Of a stretch of DNA of 7,524 nt, positions 1 to 5,882 are shown in pieces; within the stretch, counting starts at the first letter, position 1, and each line of letters opens with the position of its first letter. The DNA lies in NCBI GenBank assembly GCA_003241175.1, contig QFOI01000167.1, forward strand, positions 1 through 7,524, given 5' to 3'. The translations under genes were made by a program, and so were the position numbers. This DNA comes from Pseudopedobacter saltans. GTDB taxonomy: Bacteria; Bacteroidota; Bacteroidia; Chitinophagales; Chitinophagaceae. The notes under the pieces were generated by a model. That model made no database searches, was not told where the DNA came from, and saw only the letters and a program-made list of their open reading frames with translations.

Positions 1-35
1 TAGTATAATAGCTGTTGATTGTTTAAAATTCACAC

Positions 36-87
36 AATGCCTTAAACCGATGAAGATATGGAAACATCGATTATTTAAGGCGTTTTT
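36..87 (+). terminator. Terminator-like hairpin upstream of pyrG
   Basis: GCCTTAAA (39-46) pairs with TTTAAGGC (74-81). An inner CGATG/CATCG stem (48-52 with 65-69) and outer pairs (36-38 with 82-84) extend it. The run TTTTT at 83-87 ends it. Read on +, it has the form of a Rho-independent terminator. It most likely ends a gene lying left of the window. It could instead be an attenuator if pyrG transcription starts before position 36, which the sequence cannot decide. Confidence 0.55.
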
Positions 88-107
88 CATTATAAACAAG
101 CTGCATT

Positions 108-130
108 GTCATTACATAAGCTGTAATGAC
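108..130 (+). repeat. Perfect 9-bp inverted repeat in the pyrG leader
   Basis: GTCATTACA (108-116) and TGTAATGAC (122-130) are exact reverse complements separated by TAAGC. The element lies 25 bases before the pyrG Shine-Dalgarno sequence and has no T-run after it, so it is not a terminator. It could be a dyad operator bound by a dimeric regulator or a hairpin in the pyrG 5' UTR. No Bacteroidota promoter box stands out nearby, so which of the two cannot be settled. Confidence 0.6.
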
Positions 131-155
131 CGAAATAGTTACAATACTTAAAATC

Positions 156-175
156 AAAGGAGGAATCATGTAATG
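156..175 (+). promoter_or_regulatory. Strong Shine-Dalgarno and overlapping ATG-TAA start-stop before pyrG
   Basis: AAAGGAGG at 156-163 is a near-perfect Shine-Dalgarno sequence, nine bases before the pyrG ATG (173). Another ATG at 168-170 is followed at once by TAA (171-173), whose last A is the first base of the pyrG start codon, giving ATGTAATG. The first ATG is only four bases from the Shine-Dalgarno core, which is short for efficient initiation. Most Bacteroidota genes lack strong Shine-Dalgarno sequences, so this arrangement is notable. Confidence 0.7.
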
Positions 176-1831
176 GGAGTCAAGTATGTTTTTGTTACCG
201 GTGGCGTAACCAGCAGTTTAGGAAAAGGTATCGTAGCGGCGTCGCTTGCAAAATTGTTGCAGGCTAGAGGATTTAAAGCTACCATCCAAAAATTTGACCC
301 TTATATCAATGTGGATCCGGGAACATTGAATCCTTATGAGCATGGGGAATGTTATGTGACGGAAGATGGTGCGGAAACAGATTTAGATCTGGGACACTAT
401 GAGCGCTTTCTGAACATTCATACCTCACAAGCCAACAATGTCACTACTGGACGTATCTATCAAACCGTTATTAACAAGGAACGTGAAGGGGCATTTTTGG
501 GTAAAACCGTTCAGGTTGTACCTCATATTACAGATGAAATCAAAAGACGTATGTTGTTGTTGGGACAGGATGACAAATACGATATTGTCATCACTGAAAT
601 AGGTGGAACAATCGGAGATATTGAAAGTTTGCCTTTCGTGGAAGCTGTTCGTCAATTGCAATGGGAATTACCGGAAGAGGATGTTTGCGTAATTCATTTG
701 ACACTGATTCCTTATTTGCGTGCAGCGAAAGAACTAAAGACAAAACCAACACAGCACAGCGTTCGCATGATGAGCGAAAACGGTGTGCATCCTGACATTA
801 TCGTTTGCCGTACAGAAGAACCTTTAAATAATGATATTCGCCGTAAAATCGCTCAATTCTGTAACGTAAAAACGGAAGCTGTAATCGAATCTATGGATGC
901 TTCGACCATATATGAAGTACCATTAATGATGTTGCGTGAAAAACTAGATGTCATTACACTTAAAAAATTGAACATTAGCAATTACGCTGAACCTATATTG
1001 GACAGATGGAAAGGATTTTTGGATAAATTGAAATATCCTAAAAGCCAGGTTACCATTGGTCTTGTGGGAAAATATATCGAGCTTCAGGATGCTTACAAAT
1101 CCATATTGGAAAGTTTTGTTCATGCTGGTGCCATCAATGAAGTAAAAGTGAAAATCGTCAATATCCACAGTGAATATTTAACACCAGAAAATGTTTTGGA
1201 AAAATTAAGCGGTTTGGATGGAATATTGGTTGCGCCAGGATTTGGACAACGTGGTATTGAGGGTAAAATTGCTGCTATCAAATACGCAAGAGAAAGCAAA
1301 TTACCATTCTTTGGTATTTGTTTGGGAATGCAAATGGCTGTTATTGAATATGGAAGAGACGTTTTGGGGTTGAAAAATGCGCATTCGATTGAGATGGATG
1401 AAGAAACAGTTTTCCCAGTTATCAATATGATGGAAGAGCAAAAGAAAATCAAAATGATGGGTGGTACCATGCGTCTTGGTTCTTATGAATGTGACATTGT
1501 TCCGGGAACTTTGGCAGAGGAAATCTATGGCACTACAACAATTTTCGAACGTCATCGCCACCGTTACGAGTTCAACAATGACTATTTACAACAATATAAA
1601 GATGCCGGTTTGGTGATTAGCGGTACTAATGCAGATTCTGAATTGGTGGAGATAATAGAATTACCACAAGAGGTGCATCCATTTTTCGTAGGCGTTCAAT
1701 TCCACCCTGAATTAAAAAGTACGGTCGAAAGTCCTGCTCCATTATTTGTAAGCTTTGTTAAAGCTGCTAATGAATATCACGAAACATTGGTTTCAAGTAA
1801 ACAGTCTTCTGTTCCTGCTGCAGCTTTGTAA
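173..1831 (+). CDS. pyrG: CTP synthase (glutamine hydrolysing)
   Basis: This cytosolic enzyme makes CTP from UTP, ATP and glutamine, the last step of pyrimidine nucleotide synthesis. The 552 residues match the usual bacterial length and contain both domains. The N-terminal amidoligase domain (about 1-270) shows the P-loop GGVTSSLGKG (10-19, Lys18), Asp72 in DLDLGHYERF, the EIGGTIGDIES segment (142-152) and the UTP/CTP-site KTKPTQHSV (189-197). The C-terminal class I glutamine amidotransferase domain (about 290-540) has the nucleophile Cys383 in GICLGMQ and the His511/Glu513 pair in VQFHPEL, so the catalytic triad is intact. The ATG at 173 is chosen because the conserved KYVFVTGG begins right after it and a strong Shine-Dalgarno sequence precedes it. 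The last 15 or so residues are a Ser/Ala-rich tail beyond the conserved core. The gene appears monocistronic, with its own terminator downstream. Confidence 0.98.
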   Translation: MGVKYVFVTGGVTSSLGKGIVAASLAKLLQARGFKATIQKFDPYINVDPGTLNPYEHGECYVTEDGAETDLDLGHYERFLNIHTSQANNVTTGRIYQTVINKEREGAFLGKTVQVVPHITDEIKRRMLLLGQDDKYDIVITEIGGTIGDIESLPFVEAVRQLQWELPEEDVCVIHLTLIPYLRAAKELKTKPTQHSVRMMSENGVHPDIIVCRTEEPLNNDIRRKIAQFCNVKTEAVIESMDASTIYEVPLMMLREKLDVITLKKLNISNYAEPILDRWKGFLDKLKYPKSQVTIGLVGKYIELQDAYKSILESFVHAGAINEVKVKIVNIHSEYLTPENVLEKLSGLDGILVAPGFGQRGIEGKIAAIKYARESKLPFFGICLGMQMAVIEYGRDVLGLKNAHSIEMDEETVFPVINMMEEQKKIKMMGGTMRLGSYECDIVPGTLAEEIYGTTTIFERHRHRYEFNNDYLQQYKDAGLVISGTNADSELVEIIELPQEVHPFFVGVQFHPELKSTVESPAPLFVSFVKAANEYHETLVSSKQSSVPAAAL

Positions 1832-1857
1832 AATCATATAATTAAAAAATATATTTA

Positions 1858-1887
1858 ACCCCTTAAGAGATTAAGGGGTATTTTTTT
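1858..1887 (+). terminator. Rho-independent terminator of pyrG
   Basis: ACCCCTTAA (1858-1866) pairs perfectly with TTAAGGGGT (1871-1879) around a GAGA tetraloop of the GNRA type. A run of seven T (1881-1887) follows after one A. It lies 26 bases past the pyrG stop and separates pyrG from the peptidase gene. Confidence 0.92.
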
Positions 1888-1898
1888 GAGATGATTTC

Positions 1899-1906
1899 TA
1901 TATTTG
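1899..1906 (+). promoter_or_regulatory. Candidate -7 promoter box for the M1 peptidase gene
   Basis: TATATTTG matches the Bacteroidota -7 consensus TAnnTTTG exactly. It lies just past the pyrG terminator and 58 bases before the peptidase start, a sensible place for a promoter. No TTG (-33 box) is found 17-23 bases upstream, so support is partial. Confidence 0.35.
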
Positions 1907-1964
1907 AAGGGATATTAAACTTCTAAATGACTAATACTCCCTTTGTTTATTCTAAATTGTAAAG

Positions 1965-3917
1965 ATGAAAAGACTCTTATTTAATGCTGTTTTGTTGATG
2001 TTTGCTTCTGCTACCCATGCGCAATATGACCAACACAAGGCATTTGACCCTTTGTTTTATACTTCTAATGGCAATATGTATAGAAGCGCCAGCGGACAAC
2101 CTGGTCCAAACTATTGGCAAAATAGGGCAGACTACAAAGTCGTAGCCAGTTTTGACACGAGTTCTTTGATATTAAAAGGAAATGTGGAGATTGATTACAC
2201 TAACAATAGTGGTGATAGTTTGCCATTCCTTTGGTTGGAATTAAGTCAGAATATCGACAAGAAAAATAGTCGTCTCCAAATAATGGACCATCCTTCTAAC
2301 CAAAATACAAAAGATGACAATGGATTTCGTTTGGGCTCTGTTCAGGTTTTTCAGAATGGAAAATGGGCGACCGCTGACTATATTGTCAATGATACCCGAT
2401 TACAAATTCGTCTGAAAAATACCTTAGCTGGGAAAAGTGCTCTAAAACTAAAAATAGATTATTCTTTTGACCTATTGCAGAGTGCTGGAGGTGACAGAAG
2501 TGGTTATATGGATACGGAAAACGGACGTATCTACGAGTTTTCCTATTGGTATCCACGTATGTGCGTGTATGATGATCTTGTTGGTTGGAATACATTGCCT
2601 TTCGTAGGTAACGGAGAGATGTATATGGATTATGGAAATATTGATTATACAGTAACAGTTCCGGCTGGCTTGTTGATGGTTGGTTCTGGCAATGTAATCA
2701 ATCCTACACAAGTCTATTCCCAAACAATCTTACAAAGACTAAAAACAGCTTCCCAATCTGAAGGAACAGTTGTTTTACATGGAGAAAAAGAATTGGGACA
2801 GTCTGTTACGGCGCAAAAATCAGGTAATGTGACTTGGCATTTCAAGATGGAGAATACGCGTGATGTGGCTTGGGCTATTTCTAAAGCTTGGATCTGGGAC
2901 GCTGCCAATATCAATCTACCTAGTGGAAAAAAAGCATTGGCGCAATCCGTTTACCCATTAGAAAGTGTAAAAGGCGATTCGGGTTGGACAAAAGCGACAG
3001 AATATCTCAAAGCTTCTGTGGAAATTTTTTCCAAAAAATGGTTTGAATTTCCTTATCCAGTCGCAGTAAATGTAGGCGGTCCTATTGGTGGAATGGAGTT
3101 TCCGGCTTTGGCATTTGACCATTGGAATGCGTCGGGAAAAGATTTGTGGATGTTGGTTTCGCATGAGATTGGACATTCCTGGTATCCGATGATTGTTGGG
3201 TCCAACGAACGCAAAAATGCCTGGATGGATGAAGGTTTCAATACTTTTGTCGATATCTACGCACAGGAAGAATATAACAAAGGACAATTTGCGCCAAAAC
3301 GTGATGGAGAATATGCACCCAAAGGTGGAAATCCTTCCGACGAAATCCTTCCGATTATAGCATCCAAACCGCAAGGTCCTTATATATTGACAGCGCCAGA
3401 CGCGATGCCAGCGAAGGACATACATCCTTTGGCTTATTTCAAAACGGCATTTGGATTGGTTTTGTTACGCGAAGTTATATTGGGGAAAGAGCGTTTCGAT
3501 TATGCTTTTAGACAATACACTCACGATTGGGCATTTAAGCATCCATCGCCTATGGATTTTTTTTGTTTCATGGACAATGGGGTAGGAGAGGACTTAAGCT
3601 GGTTTTGGAAAGGTTGGTTTTTGAATAATTGGCAACTCGATCAAGCTATTTCCAAAGTAGATTATATTGACAATGATCCTAGAAAAGGTATTGAGGTTAC
3701 TATTGAAAACCTACAGCAGCTACCCATGCCAGTTCCTATTGAAGTTGTGGAAGCAAACGGAATAAAACATGTATTCCAATTGCCTGTTGAGATATGGCAA
3801 CGTGGCGGTCGATGGACTTTCACCGTTCCAACTACACAAAAGATACAATCGATCACGCTCGATCCTGCTCATTTGTTGCCCGATATTGACAGAGGTAATA
3901 ATATATGGAAAGGGTAG
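1965..3917 (+). CDS. Secreted M1-family zinc metallopeptidase
   Basis: This is a 650-residue exported peptidase, predicted to trim peptides outside the cytoplasm. A signal peptide is clear: MKRLLF, a hydrophobic core, then ATHA before Gln20, a likely signal peptidase I site. The N-terminal part (about 30-290) fits the beta-rich M1 domain. The catalytic part carries HEIGH (His400, Glu401, His404) followed 19 residues later by Glu423 in WMDEGF, the HEXXH-X18-E zinc site of gluzincins. Tyr491 (AYFKTAFG) fits the transition-state tyrosine. The substrate-binding motif, usually GAMEN, reads GGMEF here (375-379), so Glu378 is kept but Asn is replaced by Phe. M1-like proteins of Bacteroidota often depart from GAMEN at this point, so true aminopeptidase activity is likely but not certain. 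No C-terminal secretion domain is evident; the protein ends in IDRGNNIWKG. The start codon is preceded by the A-rich TTGTAAAG and not by a Shine-Dalgarno sequence, as is usual in the phylum. Confidence 0.93.
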   Translation: MKRLLFNAVLLMFASATHAQYDQHKAFDPLFYTSNGNMYRSASGQPGPNYWQNRADYKVVASFDTSSLILKGNVEIDYTNNSGDSLPFLWLELSQNIDKKNSRLQIMDHPSNQNTKDDNGFRLGSVQVFQNGKWATADYIVNDTRLQIRLKNTLAGKSALKLKIDYSFDLLQSAGGDRSGYMDTENGRIYEFSYWYPRMCVYDDLVGWNTLPFVGNGEMYMDYGNIDYTVTVPAGLLMVGSGNVINPTQVYSQTILQRLKTASQSEGTVVLHGEKELGQSVTAQKSGNVTWHFKMENTRDVAWAISKAWIWDAANINLPSGKKALAQSVYPLESVKGDSGWTKATEYLKASVEIFSKKWFEFPYPVAVNVGGPIGGMEFPALAFDHWNASGKDLWMLVSHEIGHSWYPMIVGSNERKNAWMDEGFNTFVDIYAQEEYNKGQFAPKRDGEYAPKGGNPSDEILPIIASKPQGPYILTAPDAMPAKDIHPLAYFKTAFGLVLLREVILGKERFDYAFRQYTHDWAFKHPSPMDFFCFMDNGVGEDLSWFWKGWFLNNWQLDQAISKVDYIDNDPRKGIEVTIENLQQLPMPVPIEVVEANGIKHVFQLPVEIWQRGGRWTFTVPTTQKIQSITLDPAHLLPDIDRGNNIWKG

Positions 3918-3936
3918 ATTCCCTATAATTTTTTTA

Positions 3937-3978
3937 GCCATCGTAGATTGATTAAGGTATATATGATGGCATTTTTTT
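3937..3978 (+). terminator. Rho-independent terminator of the M1 peptidase gene
   Basis: GCCATC (3937-3942) pairs with GATGGC (3965-3970), and three further inner pairs, one of them G-T, lengthen the stem. Seven T (3972-3978) follow. The stem begins 19 bases past the peptidase stop codon. Confidence 0.8.
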
Positions 3979-4013
3979 ATCTAATTTTATTTCTTATTTA
4001 ATACTGAAATTTT

Positions 4014-4382
4014 ATGAGGAAAATCATCATTGCATTTATATTAATAACCTTACTATCCTGCAATTTAATTGGAGGTAAAAAAGGTATCAACTTTAAAATA
4101 GTCAACAAAACGGATTCTTCGATTAGTAACGTAAAAATCACAACATCTGAACATTTTGAAAAAAAGGAATTTGGAGAAATTAAGCCAAATGAAAGTGTTT
4201 CTGGTTTTCTGTCTTTGAAAGACAATAAGACAGATGGTTCTTACGTCCTGGAATTCACTAGGGAAAATGGAAAAAAAGAAAGCCAAGGCTATGGTTACTA
4301 TACCAATGGAGCACCTCTTGACAATTCGATTTATTTTGAAATCAGAAATGACTCCATAATAACAAAATTTAGTGTTTATTAG
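4014..4382 (+). CDS. Small predicted lipoprotein of unknown function
   Basis: I do not recognise the family. The 122-residue product begins MRKIIIAF, followed by a hydrophobic stretch and the lipobox LLSC, so Cys16 is the expected lipidated residue. The mature part of about 106 residues is Lys/Glu/Asn/Ser-rich with alternating hydrophobic residues (INFKIVNKTDSSISNVKI, YVLEF, IYFEI). This suggests a small all-beta domain facing the periplasm or cell surface. No acidic cluster directly follows the Cys, so the Bacteroidota surface-export signal is not obvious. It stands alone between the peptidase terminator and a convergent gene, with no clear promoter box or Shine-Dalgarno sequence upstream. 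Its last 14 bases overlap the 3' end of the gene on the other strand. The lipobox and sensible composition support a real gene; function is open. Confidence 0.75.
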   Translation: MRKIIIAFILITLLSCNLIGGKKGINFKIVNKTDSSISNVKITTSEHFEKKEFGEIKPNESVSGFLSLKDNKTDGSYVLEFTRENGKKESQGYGYYTNGAPLDNSIYFEIRNDSIITKFSVY

Positions 4383-4926
4383 TGGAATGAGTAGATTTTG
4401 ACTCTCTCTTTTTTTCCATTAACAGATTATACAGCTTGTCAAAATTAGTATTGAGTGAATTGGCCGAAATACTAATAGGGGAGCCATAGCTTTTATAATT
4501 AAAATCCATTGTTTTTCTCTTCAATGGATTCTTTACCCTTTCAATGTATGTTTGTGGATTGTCAACGATGAGGATTATAAAACGCTGGCTCATGATTTGC
4601 GTTACTTTTATTTGACGTATATCCGACCAAGCGACCAATCCTGCCGATACGCCACTTGAATTGTCCCAAATACCATCTTTGTCAATAATTAGTCCAGCTC
4701 TTTTATCAAAAAACTTGCGAATATTAATAATAGCTATTATTCCAAAGAATATAACTGACGCTAGTCCAATAATGAAGAGTACTATTGGATTTCCCAATAG
4801 CGGATTACTGATATAAGGCGGTTTTACGATAAACCAAAGTCCTATAACTACAAATGCAAGTGCGCCTAAAAATGACAATGTCATCTTCTTTTTACTTAGC
4901 GGGATTTCAATTGGCGTTTCTATCAT
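4369..4926 (-). CDS. STM3941-like two-helix membrane protein
   Basis: The 185-residue protein has two predicted membrane helices (about 16-34 and 46-68) joined by a short loop. A cytosolic-looking domain follows (about 77-170), with GLIIDKDGIWDNSSGVSAG leading into VAWSDI. The N-terminal IEIPLSKKK, the two helices and the DNSSGVSAG...W-DI segment resemble proteins annotated as the STM3941 family, whose soluble part looks like the bacterial PH-like fold. This assignment is from memory of the family pattern. The biochemical role is unknown. The C-terminal tail (EKKRESKSTHSTNKH) is charged and probably disordered, and its last codons lie in the overlap with the convergent lipoprotein gene. The gene is 151 bases downstream of the DUF4295 gene on the same strand. 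Two hairpins lie between them, so it is probably transcribed separately. Confidence 0.75.
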   Translation of the reverse strand: MIETPIEIPLSKKKMTLSFLGALAFVVIGLWFIVKPPYISNPLLGNPIVLFIIGLASVIFFGIIAIINIRKFFDKRAGLIIDKDGIWDNSSGVSAGLVAWSDIRQIKVTQIMSQRFIILIVDNPQTYIERVKNPLKRKTMDFNYKSYGSPISISANSLNTNFDKLYNLLMEKKRESKSTHSTNKH

Positions 4927-5014
4927 AGCAGTTTTTATTTAATGGTTATAAAAATATATTATTTACCCCAAATTTGTAACTATATCACCTTATCTTAACA
5001 TCCCACAAACGACT

Positions 5015-5039
5015 AAAGCCTTCCTAAAAGGAAAGCTTT
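5015..5039 (-). terminator. Hairpin 3' of the rpmB-rpmG-DUF4295 cluster
   Basis: Read on the minus strand, AAAGCTTTCCT pairs with AGGAAGGCTTT over 11 pairs with one G-U and a three-base TTT loop. On the plus strand the G-U becomes a C-A mismatch, so the structure suits a minus-strand transcript. The T-run after it is weak (AGTCGTTTG). It may be an inefficient terminator or a 3'-end processing or stabilising hairpin about 40 bases past the DUF4295 stop. Confidence 0.5.
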
Positions 5040-5050
5040 ACAATGTCTTG

Positions 5051-5069
5051 CAAGTAGAAAGGATACTTG
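5051..5069 (-). repeat. Short inverted repeat just after the DUF4295 stop
   Basis: CAAGTA (5051-5056) and TACTTG (5064-5069) are exact reverse complements with a seven-base loop. It lies nine bases past the DUF4295 stop codon in the minus-strand transcript and directly before the longer hairpin at 5015-5039. No T-run follows, so it is not a terminator by itself. Confidence 0.4.
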
Positions 5070-5077
5070 TTCTAGGC

Positions 5078-5248
5078 TTATTTAGCTAAGAAATCCTTTA
5101 CTTTTTCTTTGTGGACGATCGTTTCTTTGAAAGAGTAAGCACCAGATTTGTCCTTACGTTCAGTCTTGATAACTTTTGTCCAGTTTTTTGCTTCAGCTGC
5201 TGCTGCCGCATCTTTGGTCTTCGAGTTTTTTGAAGCTGCTTTTGCCAT
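5078..5248 (-). CDS. DUF4295 family protein, probable ribosome-associated small protein
   Basis: This 56-residue gene reads MAKAASKNSK...KNWTKVIKTE...KSGAYSFKETIVHKEKVKDFLAK. The SGAYSFKE...V..FL ending and the position directly after rpmG identify the DUF4295 family, which is found in Bacteroidota. The protein is small and very basic, with a Lys/Ala-rich N-terminal arm (3-22, including five consecutive Ala at 14-18), like ribosomal proteins that thread into rRNA. From memory, a Bacteroidota-specific large-subunit protein named bL38 was reported from the Flavobacterium johnsoniae ribosome structure; I believe it is this family but cannot verify it here. The gene lies 57 bases after rpmG and is probably co-transcribed with rpmB and rpmG. 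In many relatives ftsY follows; it does not here. Confidence 0.85.
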   Translation of the reverse strand: MAKAASKNSKTKDAAAAAEAKNWTKVIKTERKDKSGAYSFKETIVHKEKVKDFLAK

Positions 5249-5305
5249 GATAATTATTTTTATAAACTAGTACCGCGGTTAGGCGACAATAGCTTGTTTT
5301 AGAAA

Positions 5306-5488
5306 TTATTTAATTTCCTTGTGAACCGTAACCTTTTTCAAGATTGGGTTAAATTTTTTCAACTCCATTCTTTCAGGAGTGTTCTTTTTGTTCTTAGTAG
5401 TAATATAACGGCTTGTACCTGGTTGACCACTTGCTTTGTGTTCTGTACATTCCAATATTACCTGAACTCTGTTTCCTTTCTTTGCCAT
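5306..5488 (-). CDS. rpmG: 50S ribosomal protein bL33
   Basis: This is a large-subunit protein near the tRNA exit site. The 60 residues show the family core RYITTKNKKNTPERMELKKFNP (27-48) and the VTVHKEIK ending. Only one cysteine remains (Cys14 in LECTEHK) and the second CxxC pair is absent (FNPILKK), so this is the zinc-independent type. A short insertion ASGQPGTS (19-26) sits between CTEHK and RYITT, as in other Bacteroidota bL33 proteins. It lies 29 bases after rpmB on the same strand with no terminator between, consistent with one transcript. No Shine-Dalgarno sequence is visible. Confidence 0.97.
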   Translation of the reverse strand: MAKKGNRVQVILECTEHKASGQPGTSRYITTKNKKNTPERMELKKFNPILKKVTVHKEIK

Positions 5489-5517
5489 TATATGACCAAT
5501 TTAAACGTTGATAATGA

Positions 5518-5754
5518 TTAGATCTTTGTTCCTTTTTCTCTAAGTTCTTTGATGACTACCGCCAATCCTCTTTTGTTGATTGTTCTGATAGCATCAGCAG
5601 ATACCTTTAAGGTAACCCATTTGTCTTCTTCTGCAAAGAAGAATCTTTTGGTTTGTAAATTTGGTAAGAAACGACGGTTAGTCTTTACGTTTGAGTGAGA
5701 AACATAATGACCTTTCAATGGTTTTTTACCTGTAACCTGACATACTCTAGCCAT
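5518..5754 (-). CDS. rpmB: 50S ribosomal protein bL28
   Basis: This is a large-subunit protein of 78 residues, the usual length, with the diagnostic start MARVCQVTGKKPLKGHYVSH and the RRFLPNLQTKRFF and VTLKVSADAIRTI segments. The start is placed at 5754, not at an in-frame ATG 24 bases upstream (5778), because the family begins at M-A/S-R-VCQVTGK and the upstream residues (MPSEKIIV) have no counterpart. It is the first gene of the rpmB-rpmG-DUF4295 group. An inverted repeat and a candidate promoter lie in the 87 bases between it and the PUR-gene terminator. Confidence 0.97.
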   Translation of the reverse strand: MARVCQVTGKKPLKGHYVSHSNVKTNRRFLPNLQTKRFFFAEEDKWVTLKVSADAIRTINKRGLAVVIKELREKGTKI

Positions 5755-5784
5755 GACTATAATTTTTTCGGACGGCAAAAGTCG

Positions 5785-5813
5785 GTATTATTTGGGAAAT
5801 TACAAAATAATAC
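5785..5813 (-). repeat. Inverted repeat in the rpmB upstream region
   Basis: GTATTATTT (5785-5793) and AAATAATAC (5805-5813) are exact reverse complements separated by 11 bases. The repeat overlaps the candidate -7 element of the rpmB promoter and ends 30 bases before the rpmB start. It could be an operator or, if transcribed, a leader hairpin. It is AT-rich, so chance is possible. Confidence 0.45.
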
Positions 5814-5838
5814 GAACTTTTTTATTCCAGTTTTGCAA
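5803..5838 (-). promoter_or_regulatory. Candidate promoter of the rpmB cluster
   Basis: On the minus strand, a TTG at 5838-5836 is followed after 23 bases by TATTATTTTG (5812-5803), a loose form of the TAnnTTTG box with two extra bases. It sits between the PUR-gene terminator and rpmB, where a promoter is expected, and would give a leader of about 40 bases. The imperfect -7 box keeps confidence low. Confidence 0.35.
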
Positions 5839-5867
5839 AAATAAAGGATAACCGCGGTTATCCTTTA
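5833..5867 (-). terminator. Terminator of the PUR-protein gene, perfect palindrome
   Basis: Bases 5842-5867 form a perfect 26-base palindrome centred on CCGCGG, with arms reading TAAAGGATAACC. On the minus strand it is followed by TTTTTG, so with the TTTA of its own arm the 3' side is T-rich. On the plus strand no T-run follows. It therefore terminates minus-strand transcription, 15 bases past the PUR-gene stop, and insulates rpmB. Confidence 0.88.
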
Positions 5868-5882
5868 CACAATATGATTATT

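Noticed and set aside
1120..1470. Minus-strand open frame of 116 codons inside pyrG
   Set aside because: It lies wholly opposite a strongly conserved gene, and its protein has no recognisable domain; it is a shadow.
2958..3425. Minus-strand open frame of 155 codons opposite the M1 catalytic domain
   Set aside because: It is antisense to the conserved zinc-binding region, has odd Cys/Ile/Arg-rich composition and no upstream signals; a shadow.
4389..4415. Possible + strand terminator after the lipoprotein gene: GAGT/ACTC stem and seven T
   Set aside because: The stem is only four pairs with an eight-base loop, too weak to call.
4974..4981. Short palindrome CAAATTTG-like stretch upstream of the STM3941-like gene as a promoter
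   Set aside because: The box reads TA-N4-TTTG, not TA-N2-TTTG, and no TTG lies at a fitting distance.
5272..5281. ACCGCGGTTA between rpmG and DUF4295, identical to the core of the PUR terminator at 5851-5860
   Set aside because: Only ten bases are shared and no extended palindrome surrounds the first copy; probably chance.
5752..5778. Upstream in-frame ATG extending rpmB by eight residues (MPSEKIIV)
   Set aside because: bL28 proteins begin at MARVCQVTGK or MSRVCQVTGK; the extra residues have no family counterpart.
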